This document shows positions 45,080-55,212 of a DNA stretch of 64,000 bases, in pieces. This DNA is from Elgaria multicarinata webbii (taxonomy: Eukaryota > Chordata > Lepidosauria > Squamata > Anguidae). The stretch covers positions 126,622,240-126,686,239 of the forward strand of contig NC_086175.1 in assembly GCF_023053635.1 (NCBI RefSeq). The letters are read 5' to 3'. Made by a program: the position numbers and the translations under genes. The notes below the pieces were generated by a model. The model did not search any database. It worked only from the letters and a program-made list of their open reading frames with translations, and had not been told where the DNA came from. Within the stretch, counting starts at the first letter, position 1. The number at the start of each line of letters is the position of its first letter.

Positions 45080-45165
45080 AAGCCTATGCGGCAGGGTCTT
45101 GCTATTTACTGTGTAATCTGTACAGCACCATGTACATTGATGGTGCTATATAAATAATAATAATA
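45080..45165 (+). mobile_element. LINE 3' UTR tail
   Basis: TGTAAGCCTATGCGGCAGGG, CTTGCTATTTACTGTGT and ACAGCACCATGTACATTGAT, ending TATATAAATAATAAT, a common reptile non-LTR 3' end. Confidence 0.6.
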
Positions 45166-45624
45166 ATAATTTTTATCAGTGTGAAAAGACCTTCCTTTAG
45201 AAAAAGGCCTTTGGCCTGTAAATATATCATTATTCTCTCAATAATAATAATAATAATAATAATGAAATTATATATTGCTTGCTCACTTTTATGAGCCTGT
45301 TAATTGTACATTTCCTTTGGCTGTATTATTTTAGATCATCTTTAGAAAGTTTTTATTTCGCTTCATTATGGTCTGTGTTGCAAGCTATCTAGCTCTCTAG
45401 AAAGGCTGAAAACTAAAGGCTGTGGATAGAACCAGGGCAGAGTCTGCTAAGTTAGGAATACGTGAACATGTGAATTCTACTTTCGACGCAGTCAGACCTT
45501 TGGTCCATTACGAGGACAGTGGCTCTTCGGAATGTCAGGCCTGGGTCCTTCTCAGCCTTGCTACATGACTCTTCCTCTCTGGTGGCGGAATTTGGGAACT
45601 TCTGCCTGCAACACTTGTGATTTA

Positions 45625-45760
45625 TTATTTATTTAAAGCATTTTTACTTTCCTCTTCAGCAGGCAAGGCTCCCAGAGTGGCTTACGTGAGAGATCAGTAA
45701 CAAACAAGGCAGACTCTACCCTCAGGCGTACAAGCTAAAAGGCAGGGCAGAAGAGGAAAA
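45625..45760 (-). mobile_element. L2-like LINE 3' fragment, diverged
   Basis: TTTATTTAAAGCATTTTTAC, CAAGGCTCCCAGAGTGGCTT and AGATCAGTAACAAACAAGGC match the diverged L2 type at 52.6 kb. Confidence 0.6.
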
Positions 45761-45892
45761 GTGAACGAAGAGGGTAGAGGAAAACAAGCAAACTCAGTCA
45801 TCTGTTCTTAAAGTTACAGCTCTACCACTGAGCCGTTTTGTGTGTCTACTTTCCAAACTCGTTAACTGATTTGATCATTTTATTTCTTTTAG

Positions 45893-46024
45893 ACACCGAT
45901 AGAGCTTTAGCGCTTCTGGAAGATTATTGTAAGAAGCTGAAAAAGCCAGAGGAGCAACAGTTGAAAAAGGCTATTAAGAAGGTGATGGGCATCTTTAAAA
46001 GCAGTTTATTCCAGGCACTCCTAG
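45893..46024 (+). CDS. DLG2: DLG2 L27-domain exon
   Basis: Acceptor TTTATTTCTTTTAG and donor CTAG|GTATGT. Encodes DTDRALALLEDYCKKLKK, PEEQQLKKAIKKVMG and IFKSSLFQALL and leaves in phase 1, so the next exon should complete Asp (DIQEFYEV in other vertebrates). L27 domains are short helical bundles that mediate scaffold assembly (DLG with CASK/LIN-7/MPP proteins). The internal Met in VMGIFKSSLFQALL is the start of a known human DLG2 isoform, so initiation inside this exon is also possible. Confidence 0.96.
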
Positions 46025-46387
46025 GTATGTAACACTGGTTATACTTATTTTTCATGGTTGCTACGATTCATGCGTTTGGATGCTGAAGATTCATGACTTA
46101 CAGATTGTTTGCGCAACTGGCTTAAAGCGGTCGCATGCATGAACACTTCCTGTGATCTGGGAATGTTCCTTCTATAGATTAAGAATTACATGCCTAGTTT
46201 GGTATATTAACTGTGCTTGCTGTGATAGTAATCCCCATAGTAATTCTTTTTTCTGTGCCATTTTCCTGAATGAAATGCTGCCTATCCCTAGCTACTGTTT
46301 AGTTCCTTGTGGGAACCCAGCACTTTGCAGAGGCCTTTGGGAAAACATTTCACGTCGGGAAAACAGCAGAGGGCAAAGGTTAACCCA

Positions 46388-46487
46388 CAGTGGAGGCTGG
46401 TGGCTCCGAGGTCAGTGGGGTGGTGAATTTGCTCCGGGTTTCAGTCAGAACTCAGAAGGAGCTATCCAAGCTGCAAAGCCTCCACTG
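46388..46487. mobile_element. hAT MITE (CAGTGGAGGC family), short, with target duplication
   Basis: 100 bp, CAGTGGAGGCTGGTGG to GCCTCCACTG. Flanks TTAACCCA (46380-46387) and TTAACCCT (46488-46495) match at 7 of 8. An internal deletion has removed most of the right arm. Confidence 0.88.
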
Positions 46488-46868
46488 TTAACCCTCTCTC
46501 ACAGAGCGATGGTGTCGATCCGATATCGGGGGCCTCCGCAGCTGCTAAAACTTCAAAGATGCAGTCATGGATCTCCAACATATTTTATTGTTTGGCCCTA
46601 AAAGGAGGTTGAGCTCTGTAGTGACACTGGGAGAGTAATTGTGAGTAATTGTGCTGTTGAATATGATTGCTAGATGGACAGTAAGTCTTGGATTGGATGG
46701 GCGTTCGCCTCGAAAGTGCTCAGAGGTTTTGGAGTATTGCAATAGAACCCTTGAAAAATTCCTGCAATGCCCACCGCCCTTCCCGAAGAATTTATCTTGG
46801 GGAAGGTGGTGGAGGAAGCAACAAGGTGTTCCCATGGATCTCACCTAGTGTCTTTTCCCATCAGTGAC

Positions 46869-47080
46869 TAGGGGGGATTCCACATGTCGTACTTCTTCCG
46901 CTCTCCACCCCGCCTTCTTCCGCCAAGATCTCCGTCCCGGCCGGCGAGGAGGGAGGTGGGTGGCGGCCCCGGCAAGGACGCCTCTTCCTTGTCTCTTTTA
47001 CAGGCAAGTTACACGATCGCTTTGGGGTCGCATTGGGGCCGCATGGAAGCGGCCTCAGTACGACATGTGGAATCCCCCTA
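46869..47080. mobile_element. Foldback MITE with GGGGGATTCCACATGTCGTAC ends
   Basis: TAGGGGGGATTCCACATGTC at the left faces GACATGTGGAATCCCCCTA at the right. The interior is GC-rich with CpG, unlike its surroundings. No clear target duplication. Confidence 0.82.
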
Positions 47081-47191
47081 GGATAAAAGTCCCAGAATCT
47101 CTGGGGGGTGATTCCACTCATTCTTCCCCCATCCTCTACATTTTGTACCACCTAACGCGAGGAAGACTTCTGGAGAATTTGAAAGCTTGCA

Positions 47192-47563
47192 CGTGGGTGG
47201 GAGATCCAAGACAAATAAGAGGAAGTACTTCTTCACACAGCACATAGTTAAATTATGGAACTCACTACCGCAGGATGTAGTGATGGCGACCAATTTGGAT
47301 GGCTTTAAAAGCGGGTTGGATAAATTCCTGGAGGAGGAGGCTATCAATGGCTACTAGCCCTGATGGTTGTGTGCTATCTCCAGTATTTGAGGCAGTAAGC
47401 CTGTGTGCACCAGTTGCTGGAGAACATGGATGGGAGGGTGCTGTTGCACCATGTCCTACCTTGTTAGTCCCTGGCCGCTGGTTGGTTGGCCACTGTGTGA
47501 CCAGAGTGCTGGACTAGGTGGACCCTTGGTCTGATCCAGCAGGGCTCTTCTTATGTTCTTCTG
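47192..47563 (+). mobile_element. CR1 LINE 3' end, subfamily B
   Basis: GACAAATAAGAGGAAGTACT, GATGTAGTGATGGCGACC, ATCAATGGCTACTAGCCC and GATCCAGCAGGGCTCTTC then TTATGTTCTT. Confidence 0.88.
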
Positions 47564-48285
47564 TGTGTAGCATTTTTCTTGGTCCTAATAAAGATATTTC
47601 CCAACAGTGCTGGGAGAATGTGGTGCTCAGGACATGCAAAGGGTTAGTTGCCTGCTAAGGATTCTGGGCGTTGGAATCCCAGTCACAGACAGGAAAATAT
47701 GCCCTGCTGGGTCTTTGAGAGCACTCCACACCCCCATCTTCACTTCCCTCATGGCAAGGGTTTTGATCATGGGGGAGGAGAACAGGTAGGTGGCCTTGGT
47801 GGGCTCATCGTAGAAACAAGGCCAACACAGGCTGCTGGCCTTCGATTCTGCTCACAAGAATCTGAACAGGCATCCACAAATTCTTCCATCAACCCTAATA
47901 TTGGAGGCAGAAGGGGAGCAGCTCTCTTCTTTGCTTACATCTGTAGGGCATCTTTTGAAATCTCCCCAGTCATTGTATGTTTTGTCTTTGGAGGAATGCT
48001 GGTAATCTCTTTGGCTTGAAATCGTTGGTTTTGAAACTCTTACTTTTGAAGTTGTTGTTTTTTTGGTGGTGGTGGTGGTGGTGGGTGGTGTGTTAAGAAA
48101 TTTTATACGGGACCAAAAAAGGAGATTTTTACACCAAGGCTTATCTTCCATTGTGTTGTTAATTACAATAACATCCATGTTTGAGTGATCATATCTCAGT
48201 TTATTAAGCCAAACTAAGCACAAGACTTTTGCCTGTACAACATTCCTCTTTTCATGGTTTGCATCAATCAAACCAGGAGCCCGTC
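47564..48285. other. Intronic sequence, no feature recognised
   Basis: Contains a short (GGT)n run at about 48065-48084. Confidence 0.4.
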
Positions 48286-48479
48286 TACACTTGTCTAGAT
48301 GAAACGTAACAAGTTGGCAGAGATGACGTCAGCAGTCACGTGATGCTGTTGTTGTTACGTTTCTTCTGACTTTTAAAACCGTTCCACTTTCTGTTAAAAT
48401 CGTTTTAAAACTAACAATGTGCCCCAACCTTTCGTTGTATTCAATGCCGTCTTTCAAAGTCATGTCTCGTGACCATGGT

Positions 48480-48725
48480 CTTTGCTTCCTGATTAGGACG
48501 TGAGGGCTTTTCTAGGGGAGGGAGAGCTGGCACAACGCGACAAGGGGGAGGGGGAGGGGGAGGGAGGGCGGTGAAAGAGGGGACAGAGGCTTAATTTTTT
48601 TAAAAAACCGCTTATCTTTCGGGGCGCACGTGGCCCCTTTAAGACGCTGCAGGGCTTCCCTCGTCCCTACGCGTCGCCCCGCCTCCCTGCCGGCTTATCC
48701 TGGCAGGTCTAGCTCAGAGTCACCG
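48480..48725. other. GC-rich, CpG-bearing block of unknown origin
   Basis: Includes (GGGGGA)n-like repeats near 48545-48570 and GGGGCGCACGTGGCCCC, which is partly palindromic. It precedes the ECE2-like exon by about 250 bases. It may be a decayed DNA transposon or part of the duplicated segment. Confidence 0.35.
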
Positions 48726-48968
48726 GAAGAAGGAGGTTTACTTCAGAGCTAATGAAGAACGTTCTAAAGAAGAGTGTGCCCGGGTAAAACGATAGAAGAA
48801 AAGGTATTTCGATTGACTGGGCTCAAGTTGCATTTTGTAACGTAGCAAGGGAGGACGCAACAATGCACTTAAACAACGGTGTAATGAATAGTGTAGATCC
48901 TGCCCTGAAAGCCTGAAACCATCGTTTCCATTTCATCCAACTTGAGAAACTGTTGTTGCTGGGTTCAG

Positions 48969-49114
48969 AACAGGATATGAAACACCTGCTAGAGAATGCC
49001 ACTTTCAACTCCAGCGGTGAGGCTGAGCGGAAGACCCAGCGCTATTACCTCTCTTGCTTGAAAGAGCAGAAGATCGAGGAACTGGGCTCCCAGCCCTTGA
49101 TGGCTCTCATTGAG
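48969..49114 (+). pseudogene. Isolated exon resembling ECE2 (M13 metallopeptidase)
   Basis: The frame reads [40 protein letters not shown] and QPLMALIE, closely matching the human ECE2 segment (HLLENTTFNSSSEAEQKTQ, then FYLSCLQVERIEELGAQPL); ECE1 is less similar. ECE2 is a zinc endopeptidase that processes peptides such as big endothelin; this extracellular segment lies far upstream of its HEXXH site. The donor ATTGAG|GTGAGT is intact, so the copy arose from genomic DNA and not from a spliced mRNA. The acceptor GGGTTCAG is weak and a few codons are missing next to it. No other ECE exon is visible, so a functional enzyme is excluded here. Confidence 0.75.
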
Positions 49115-49309
49115 GTGAGTCTGGCTGTGAAGCGGCCCAGGCAGGTTGTGCCGTGAAGGCAAGGGGCTCTTGGTCCAGCAAGTGAGACCTCGGCAGTTCT
49201 GCACTCTCACTGGTCGGCCACACTGGGCATGAACTTAGTCAAGGACGGTTGCTTCATCAACCCCAAAGAGCAGAAGAAACAAAACAGTCAGAGCTCTAAA
49301 AATATAAGA

Positions 49310-49440
49310 CTTGCCTCTCTGGATCAGAGCATCTGATCCAGTATCCTGTTTCTGATAGCCAGCGGTGCCTCTGGAAACTCACAAGCTAGTTCTAGAGGTG
49401 ATGGCCGTTCCCTGTAATCTATCCTTACGTGCAGTACTCA
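49310..49440 (+). mobile_element. Non-LTR retrotransposon 3' UTR fragment
   Basis: CTGATCCAGTATCCTGTTTC, GATAGCCAGCGGTGCCTCTG and GAAACTCACAAGC form a block common in reptile and bird CR1-like UTRs. Confidence 0.5.
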
Positions 49441-49512
49441 GATCTATACTGTGTGGTTCTTTGCGGGGGGTGCTTCCACACAGGGGCTTTAGCGTGGAAT
49501 CTTTATAGTTTG

Positions 49513-49981
49513 GTCACTCGCTGGAGCGTGTTCAGAGGAGGGCAACCAGGATGATCAGGGGTCTAGAAACAAAACCCTATGAGGAGAGACTGAAACAACC
49601 GGGCATGTTTAGCCTGGAGAAGAGAAGAATGAGGGGAGACATGATAGCACTCTTCAAATACTTGAAAGGTTGTCACACAGAGGAGGGCCAGGATCTCTTT
49701 GCGATCATCCCAGAGTGCAGGACACGGAATAACAGGCTCAAGTTAAAGGAAGCCAGATTCCGGCTGGACATCAGGAAAAACTTCCTGACTGTTAGAGCAG
49801 TACAACAATGGAACCAGTGACCTAGGGAGGTTGTGGGCTCTCCCACACTAGAGGCATTCAAGAGGCAGTTGGACAACCATTTGTCAAGTATGCTTTAGGG
49901 TGGATTCCTGCATTGAGCAGAGGTTTGGACTCGATGGCCTTATAGACCCCTTCCAACTCTACTATTCTATGATTCTATGAT
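49513..49981 (+). mobile_element. CR1 LINE 3' end, subfamily A, longest copy
   Basis: CTGGAGCGTGTTCAGAGGAG onward encodes RATRMIRGLE, KPYEERLKQPGMFSLEKRRM, RGDMIALFKYLKGCHTEEGQ and RLDIRKNFLTVRAVQQWNQ, one stop, then PREVVGSPTLEAF. This is the C-terminal end of CR1 ORF2 with the complete 3' UTR. Confidence 0.94.
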
Positions 49982-49989
49982 TAAACCAT

Positions 49990-50906
49990 GGTTTGAAGTT
50001 GATTTACTATGCTTGTTGGTTCCAAAGCCATTAACCATGGTTTCCCAGTTTGGACAAAATGGGAAACCATGGTTAATTAGAGACTTCCTGGCATAATCAT
50101 GGCTCGAGCAAAGAGCCCTTGCATATCTTGCCTTAATAAGGTGAGATGTGATCATCCGAATCGGCCGTTGTGTTGCTACAGACGCATGAAAGAGTTTTCC
50201 TATTAAATCAACAGGCTGTGGGAGGAACATGTAATTTCATAAGTGCATTGATTTTTTCCCCTTGACTTGCAATGACCTTTCTTCATTCCCACGGCATTAT
50301 TTTATTTTATTAAAGAGATTTTGGAATGGTAAAACATGCATAATCTCTCATTATCAAATTGTTTTGCTCTTTTGATAGCTTAGTTCAGCTGATACCACAA
50401 AGTGATTGTCTGATCATATTCTAGCATTGTGAGATGATGCCATTACATAATCAATAATCAGGTTTCATTACGTAATTTTTTAAAAAATAATAATAATCAC
50501 ACTTTTGACATCTGTTTAGGACCAGCTTTGGAAGGTGGCCATATTTATCTATGCATTGAAACGTTACACGTTTTCATCGCTTTGATTTTCTGGCGTTCTG
50601 GGGTCTGTCGCTGCCTTGGCAGATTTTGCCTTAACATTTTATTTATAGCGCTTTTTCACTGTGTATGTGGAGGAGACTACCAAAAAGCTAAAACCTGAAA
50701 ATAAAACACACAGAACAGCGATGGACAAACTTAAAAATGCCTCAGCTCACGAAAAGCCAATTTTAAATAGTGGGCCTTTCACTTAAAGAAAACAAAAATA
50801 AAGGGACTTTTTGGGAAAGGAGAAGATGCTATGCCAAATGGGGTTGAAAGGTTTTACCTTCTTCAGGTCCACCTTTCCCAGAGGTCCTACAAGAACAGCG
50901 CTGCAG
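49990..50906. other. Low-repeat intronic sequence, conserved-element candidate
   Basis: Contains a mirrored CCATGG-rich patch (49985-50075) that may be a MITE relic. 50240-50530 is AT-rich, unique-looking and free of repeat words, the kind of sequence that can be a conserved non-coding element. Confidence 0.35.
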
Positions 50907-51115
50907 TAGGGTGACCATATGGAAAGGAGGACAGGGCTCCTGTATCTTCAATAGTTGTATGGAAAAGGGAATTTCTGCAGGTGTCATTGGTATGCATGCA
51001 GCACTGGGTGAAATCCCCTCTTTATCACACCAGTTAAAGCTGCAGGAGCCCTGCCCGCTTGACCAGATACAAAAGGGGGCAGGGCTCCTGCAGCTTTAAC
51101 TGTTGTGATGAAGAG
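50907..51115. mobile_element. hAT MITE (TAGGGTGACC family), right end missing
   Basis: TAGGGTGACCATATGGAAAG through CTGTTGTGATGAAGAGG, then homology stops before the second terminal repeat. Confidence 0.85.
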
Positions 51116-51256
51116 GCTTTTAACTCGCATCTTTACAAAGCTTCTGCTTCTAGATTCTTTGCAGGATTATGATTGGCTGCTTTACACATGTCTCTCCCCC
51201 CCCCCCCCCGCCCCGGGATTTTATTTCTCGGCCTTCCTATATGTTCCATTATACAA

Positions 51257-51271
51257 CCACCAGGTGGCGCT
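51257..51271 (+). promoter_or_regulatory. CTCF-consensus motif
   Basis: CCACCAGGTGGCGCT fits CCASYAGRKGGCRSY at every position. Binding not testable here. Confidence 0.45.
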
Positions 51272-51374
51272 GTAGTATAGCAGAATTGCGCAGTTACACA
51301 AAGGCTCTACAATGTCATTTGGAAAAAATACCACACTTTCCTCATTAGGAAAAAAAAATGTGATAATGGTTGCA

Positions 51375-51707
51375 ACACCAACATCACAGGCACGCCTGAT
51401 AGGTACGCGGCAGAGGGACTTCTCAGTGGCTGCCCCAAGGCTCTGGAACTCCCGTTCCAGGGAGGCTAGACTGGGCTCCCTCTTTTGGAGGAAGGCAAAA
51501 ACGTTTTTGTTCTGGCAGGCTTTTGGAAATACTCTGGACCTGAGTTAATGAACTGGATTTTTTTTTATTGTTACTGCTTTTTAATTTTTTTTAATGTTTT
51601 TAATTTTACTGTGGATTTAATTCTATTTTAACTTTTGTAAATTTATATTGATATGTTTTAATTGCATATGATTTGAGTCCCAGTACTGGCAAAAAGGTGG
51701 GTTGTTG

Positions 51708-51742
<35 letters not shown>

Positions 51743-51750
51743 GTTATTAA
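51375..51750 (+). mobile_element. L2-type LINE 3' end
   Basis: GGGACTTCTCAGTGGCTGCC, CCAAGGCTCTGGAACTCCC and GCAAAAACGTTTTTGTTC encode the RDFSVAAPRLWN..FRKAKTFLF end. The tail is a GTT/ATT repeat at 51701-51750. Confidence 0.82.
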
Positions 51751-51929
51751 TAATAATAGAACTTCACCCTGCATCACAAAATTTGGAGAAGCATGAGATC
51801 TGAAGAATAATTATGCACCAAATTACACATTAATCTGGGAGGTCACTTCACATCCAAATTCACAAAAATCCTCAAGCATCATGAGTGTTGAGTTTGAAGA
51901 TTTGAGAAACACCACCCTACAAAGATGTC

Positions 51930-52395
51930 AAGGTAGCTGCATGGAGCGGGGAAACATCATTCGGAAACAGCAGCAAGGTGATCAATCACCGTATGAATCT
52001 CATAATCCTAGAACTCAAGGGGTTCATCCCATGAAACTGACTGGTGGGAGATTCAGGGCAGATACAAGGAAGGACTTCCTCACACAGCACATAGTTAAAC
52101 TGTGGAATCTGCTACCACAAGACGTTGTGATGGCCACCAATTTGGATGGCTTTAAATGGGGTTGGATAAATTCTTGGAGGAGAAGGCTATCAATGGCTAC
52201 TAGCTGTGATGGCTAAGTGCTACCTCCAGTATCAGAGGCAGTAGGCCTATATACACCAGTTGCTGGGGAACATGGGTGGGAGGGTGCTGTTGCACCATAT
52301 CTTATGGGTTCCTGCTTGACAAATGGTTGGCCATTGTGTGAACAGAGTGCTGGACTAGATGGACCCTTGATCTGATCCAGCACGGGGCTTTTAAG
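51930..52395 (+). mobile_element. CR1 LINE 3' end, subfamily B
   Basis: CATGGAGCGGGGAAACATC, CATCCCATGAAACTGACTGG, GATACAAGGAAGGACTTCC and GATCCAGCACGGGGCTT. The frame stays open over most of the coding end. Confidence 0.88.
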
Positions 52396-52586
52396 TGACA
52401 TTGGCAAAGGGGTGACATGATCCAGGGAAGCTCTACGAGCTGGATTGGGACCCCTCCCGGCCGATACAGGCCCGCAGTCCAGAAGTTTCTTTCTCCTGCT
52501 GTAAGGTAAGTGAGTATTATACTACCCACGGGAGTTGCAAGAGAGAACAGCTTGGTGCTCGGGGCCACTTTGGGGGGATCTGCTTG

Positions 52587-52587
<1 letters not shown>

Positions 52588-52618
<31 letters not shown>

Positions 52619-52690
52619 TAGCATTATTATTTTTTATCCTACTCCTCAGCCAAAAGGACTCCGGGAGCGGCTTACAGTCAGTAACAAACA
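52588..52690 (-). mobile_element. L2-like LINE 3' terminus with TTTA run
   Basis: (TTTA)n at 52588-52620, then TTTATCCTACTCCTCAGCC, CCGGGAGCGGCTTACAGTC and AGTAACAAACAATACC. Confidence 0.7.
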
Positions 52691-52748
52691 ATACCAACAG
52701 CCTGCATGTTTAACAATCTAAAAAAGACACGAGACAAAAGGAGATTAA

Positions 52749-52772
52749 GAGAGAGAGAGAGAGAGAGAGAGG
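52749..52772. repeat. (GA)n microsatellite
   Basis: About 12 GA units. Confidence 0.9.
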
Positions 52773-52859
52773 TTAGAGGGAAATTCATGGCGGAGTCGCG
52801 CTTCAGACTGGGGCTTCCTGATTCGTTGCTCACATGCTAAGCTGCTAGGCTACACCACC

Positions 52860-53585
52860 TCCCTAGAAGGTGAGCTGGCACAATTTTCTTGGGAGACCTT
52901 CCCCCTTCGTACATTTATCATTAAGAAAAGTGCATGGTTTTTCAGCTTAGGGAGCTCTGCTCTGGAATGAGAACAGAGGCAAGGGATTTGTGTGAGCAAG
53001 CGTGTGTGTGTGTGTGCATGCACATTTGTGCGGCATCATCTCTATAAAACATCGTTTTGTTTCGACCAGGAATTAATGCGCCGCAAATAGCTGTAATCAT
53101 CTTACGCAGCATTAGGTAAAATCTAATCTATATAGGTTTTTCTAAGATAAACCCTGCTTCTAAAGGATGGCACATTTCCTGGATCCTTTCTAAACGCATG
53201 CCGGTTTCGTTCTCGCGCTGGCTTGTGTAACCTCCCGTGCATTGTTGAAACTGGAGCATTTGCAGCGTTACTGTCAACCGAGAATCTGCGTGTTCAGCTT
53301 TTCCGAGTACGTGATCTCCGGCCGAAACAGAAGAAAAAGAAAAGCTATTCAGATCTGGTGTGTGAGTGCTTCTTTTAAACAAACGAAGAAACTAACGCAA
53401 AGTGAAGCTGTAATGCTCTTTTTGTGTCTGAAATTAGTCTTACTAAGAGCTTGATCACCCTGTAGATTCAACACTAGATTATATTCATGTAAATATTCAT
53501 TCAGCCCTTAGTGCTGGAGTCATAGCATTATTATTACGTATGATTATCGCATGATGGAACCAGAGCAGCCTCCTTCCACCATGTT
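52860..53585. other. Low-repeat intronic sequence, conserved-element candidate
   Basis: 53040-53560 is free of recognisable repeats, with AT-rich homeobox-like words (AATTAATGCG, TAATCATC, AGCATTAGG). Candidate conserved non-coding sequence; function unknown. Confidence 0.35.
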
Positions 53586-53587
53586 CC

Positions 53588-53700
53588 AACATTTTGGATT
53601 ACAACTCCCAGCATTCCTGGTTATGGGAAAAGCTGGTTGAGGCTGATGTGAGTTGAAGTCCAAAATACCTGGGGCACACCCAGTTGGGAACATCTGGGGC
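53588..53700. repeat. 'ACAACTCCCA' palindromic repeat
   Basis: CAACATTTTGGATTACAACTC then CCAGCATTCCTGG, facing TGAGTTGAAGTCCAAAATACC. Confidence 0.6.
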
Positions 53701-53999
53701 ATGTCTGGCTGAACTAGAGGAAAGAAGTCAGCCCTGCAACAAAATGTTACAGTGTGAAGTGTTCATGTTCCGGGTGCCTGCCAGCCAGGTCTTTTCCTAG
53801 GAAATTCCATTCCATTGCTATCCCCCTTCTGTTTTCCATTTCCCCCTGTCAATCAGCATTCTGTGCCTGCTGAGCATACTTAGATCTCATTGAGCTGCAT
53901 TTTGTCTCCACAACCCCTGTTGTTAAACTTTTTCTTTCAAAAAATGTTTTTTCCACTTCTTCAAAACGTGAGGCTCCCCCTAGTCTGCTGTTACCTTCA

Positions 54000-54228
54000 G
54001 CCAGTGTGATGTAGTGGCTAAAGTGTTGGACTGGGAGTCAGGAGATCCGGGTTCTCGTCCCCACTCAGCCATGGAAACCCACTGGGGGATTTTGGGCCAG
54101 TCACAGACTCTCAGCCCAACCTACCTCACAGGGTTGTTGTGAGGATAAAATGGAGAGGAGGAGGATAATGTACGCCGCCTTGGGTTCCTTGCAGGTTAAA
54201 AAGGCGAGATATAAATGACATCATCCTC
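54000..54228 (+). mobile_element. Sauria-type tRNA SINE
   Basis: A-box region TGTAGTGGCTAAAGTGTTGG, B-box GGTTCTCGTCCC at 54050-54061, body CAGTCACAGACTCTCAGCCC and GGTTGTTGTGAGGATAAAAT, and the Bov-B-related tail GCGAGATATAAATGACATC. Flanked by short ATC repeats. Confidence 0.9.
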
Positions 54229-54289
54229 ATCCTCATCATCATGTGAATGACTGATGCCATTTGGCTACAGAAGGAGTTCATTATTAGTA

Positions 54290-54960
54290 TTTATCTTTCT
54301 TTTTTTCTTTCTTTCTTTTACATGATTTGTATACTGCTCCACATCTAAGACAGATCCTGAAGCAGTGAACATAAGGGTAAAAGAATAAAAAGATCAAAGG
54401 ATTAAAATACCATATGAAAATTGTTCTTTTAAAAACAGAATACCAATAAAATACCTATAAAAAACCATGGCTGATCAATTAAGCCTTAAGGCATGCTTCC
54501 TGGAAAAGAGATGTTTTCAGGAGGTACCGAAGACAACACAGCATTGGAGCCTGCCTGATCTCCTGGGGCAGGGAGTTCAAAAGAGAAGGGGCCACCACAC
54601 TAAAGGCTCTTCTCCTGGTGGATTCCAATCAGGCCATAGGTGCACGTGGAACCACCAGGAGCACGCCCTCTGATGACCTCAGTGACTGGGCAGTTTGGTA
54701 AGGGAGAAGACACTCTCTCAGGTATCCTGGGGGGGATCTACACTACTGCTTTTAAAGCGCTTTAAAGCACTTTGAAAATGTTTTGAAACCTGTATATGCA
54801 GTGTGTCCTGGGACCCAACAGTTGTCAAAACTGTTATAAAGCGCTTTAAAGCAGTAGTGTAGATCCCCCCCTGGTCCCAAGTTGTTTAGGGCTTTGTGCA
54901 CTAGTGCCAGAACATTAAACCTGGCCCGGTAGTGAATTCCCTCACAAACGAGTTATATGC
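54290..54960 (-). mobile_element. L2-type LINE, diverged, split by a MITE
   Basis: TTGTATACTGCTCCACATC, the UTR, then on the minus strand frames related to SGLWN..RLVPTL and a 'CCCAAGTTGTTTAGGGCTTT' block. The MITE at 54731-54869 interrupts it between TATCCTGG and CTGGTCCC. Confidence 0.7.
54731..54869. mobile_element. Foldback MITE (TCTACAC family), nested
   Basis: 139 bp. GGGGGATCTACACTACTGC faces GCAGTAGTGTAGATCCCCC, and the arms continue through AAAGCGCTTTAAAGC. CCTGG is duplicated on both sides. Confidence 0.9.
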
Positions 54961-54984
54961 TGAAAAGAGGCAGATCCTGATAGA

Positions 54985-55090
54985 TATAAAGCATTTCTAC
55001 CCCGTATTTCCTCAAGAGAGCTCAAGCAGGCCGACAATTTAAAAACAACTAAAAACAGCAGAAGGGACAAGATAAAAAGCACAAGCTGCC
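54985..55090 (-). mobile_element. L2-like LINE 3' fragment, diverged
   Basis: AAAGCATTTCTACCCCGTAT, TCAAGAGAGCTCAAGCAGG and ACAATTTAAAAACAAC. Confidence 0.5.
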
Positions 55091-55149
55091 ATTGAAACAA
55101 TTTAATCAGCCAGCTTCTAGCAAGCGATCGAGGACCTACCTTAAAATCC

Positions 55150-55212
55150 TGGCGTGTGGAGGGGCCAGCCTGCGCTAGAAGTAGCGCAGGCTGTCGCTCC
55201 TATCCACACGTC
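55150..55212. repeat. GC-rich hairpin of about 60 bases
   Basis: AGCCTGCGCTA, loop GAAG, TAGCGCAGGCT, with outer arms CGTGTGGA and TCCACACG. It begins a CpG-containing block to about 55430 that may be a decayed MITE. Confidence 0.65.

Larger units (their letters stand above)
21719..45892 (+). other. DLG2: DLG2 intron (24.2 kb)
   Basis: GTGGGC donor to TTTATTTCTTTTAG acceptor. No other DLG2 exon is recognisable inside. It is filled mainly with transposon remnants, listed separately. Confidence 0.85.
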
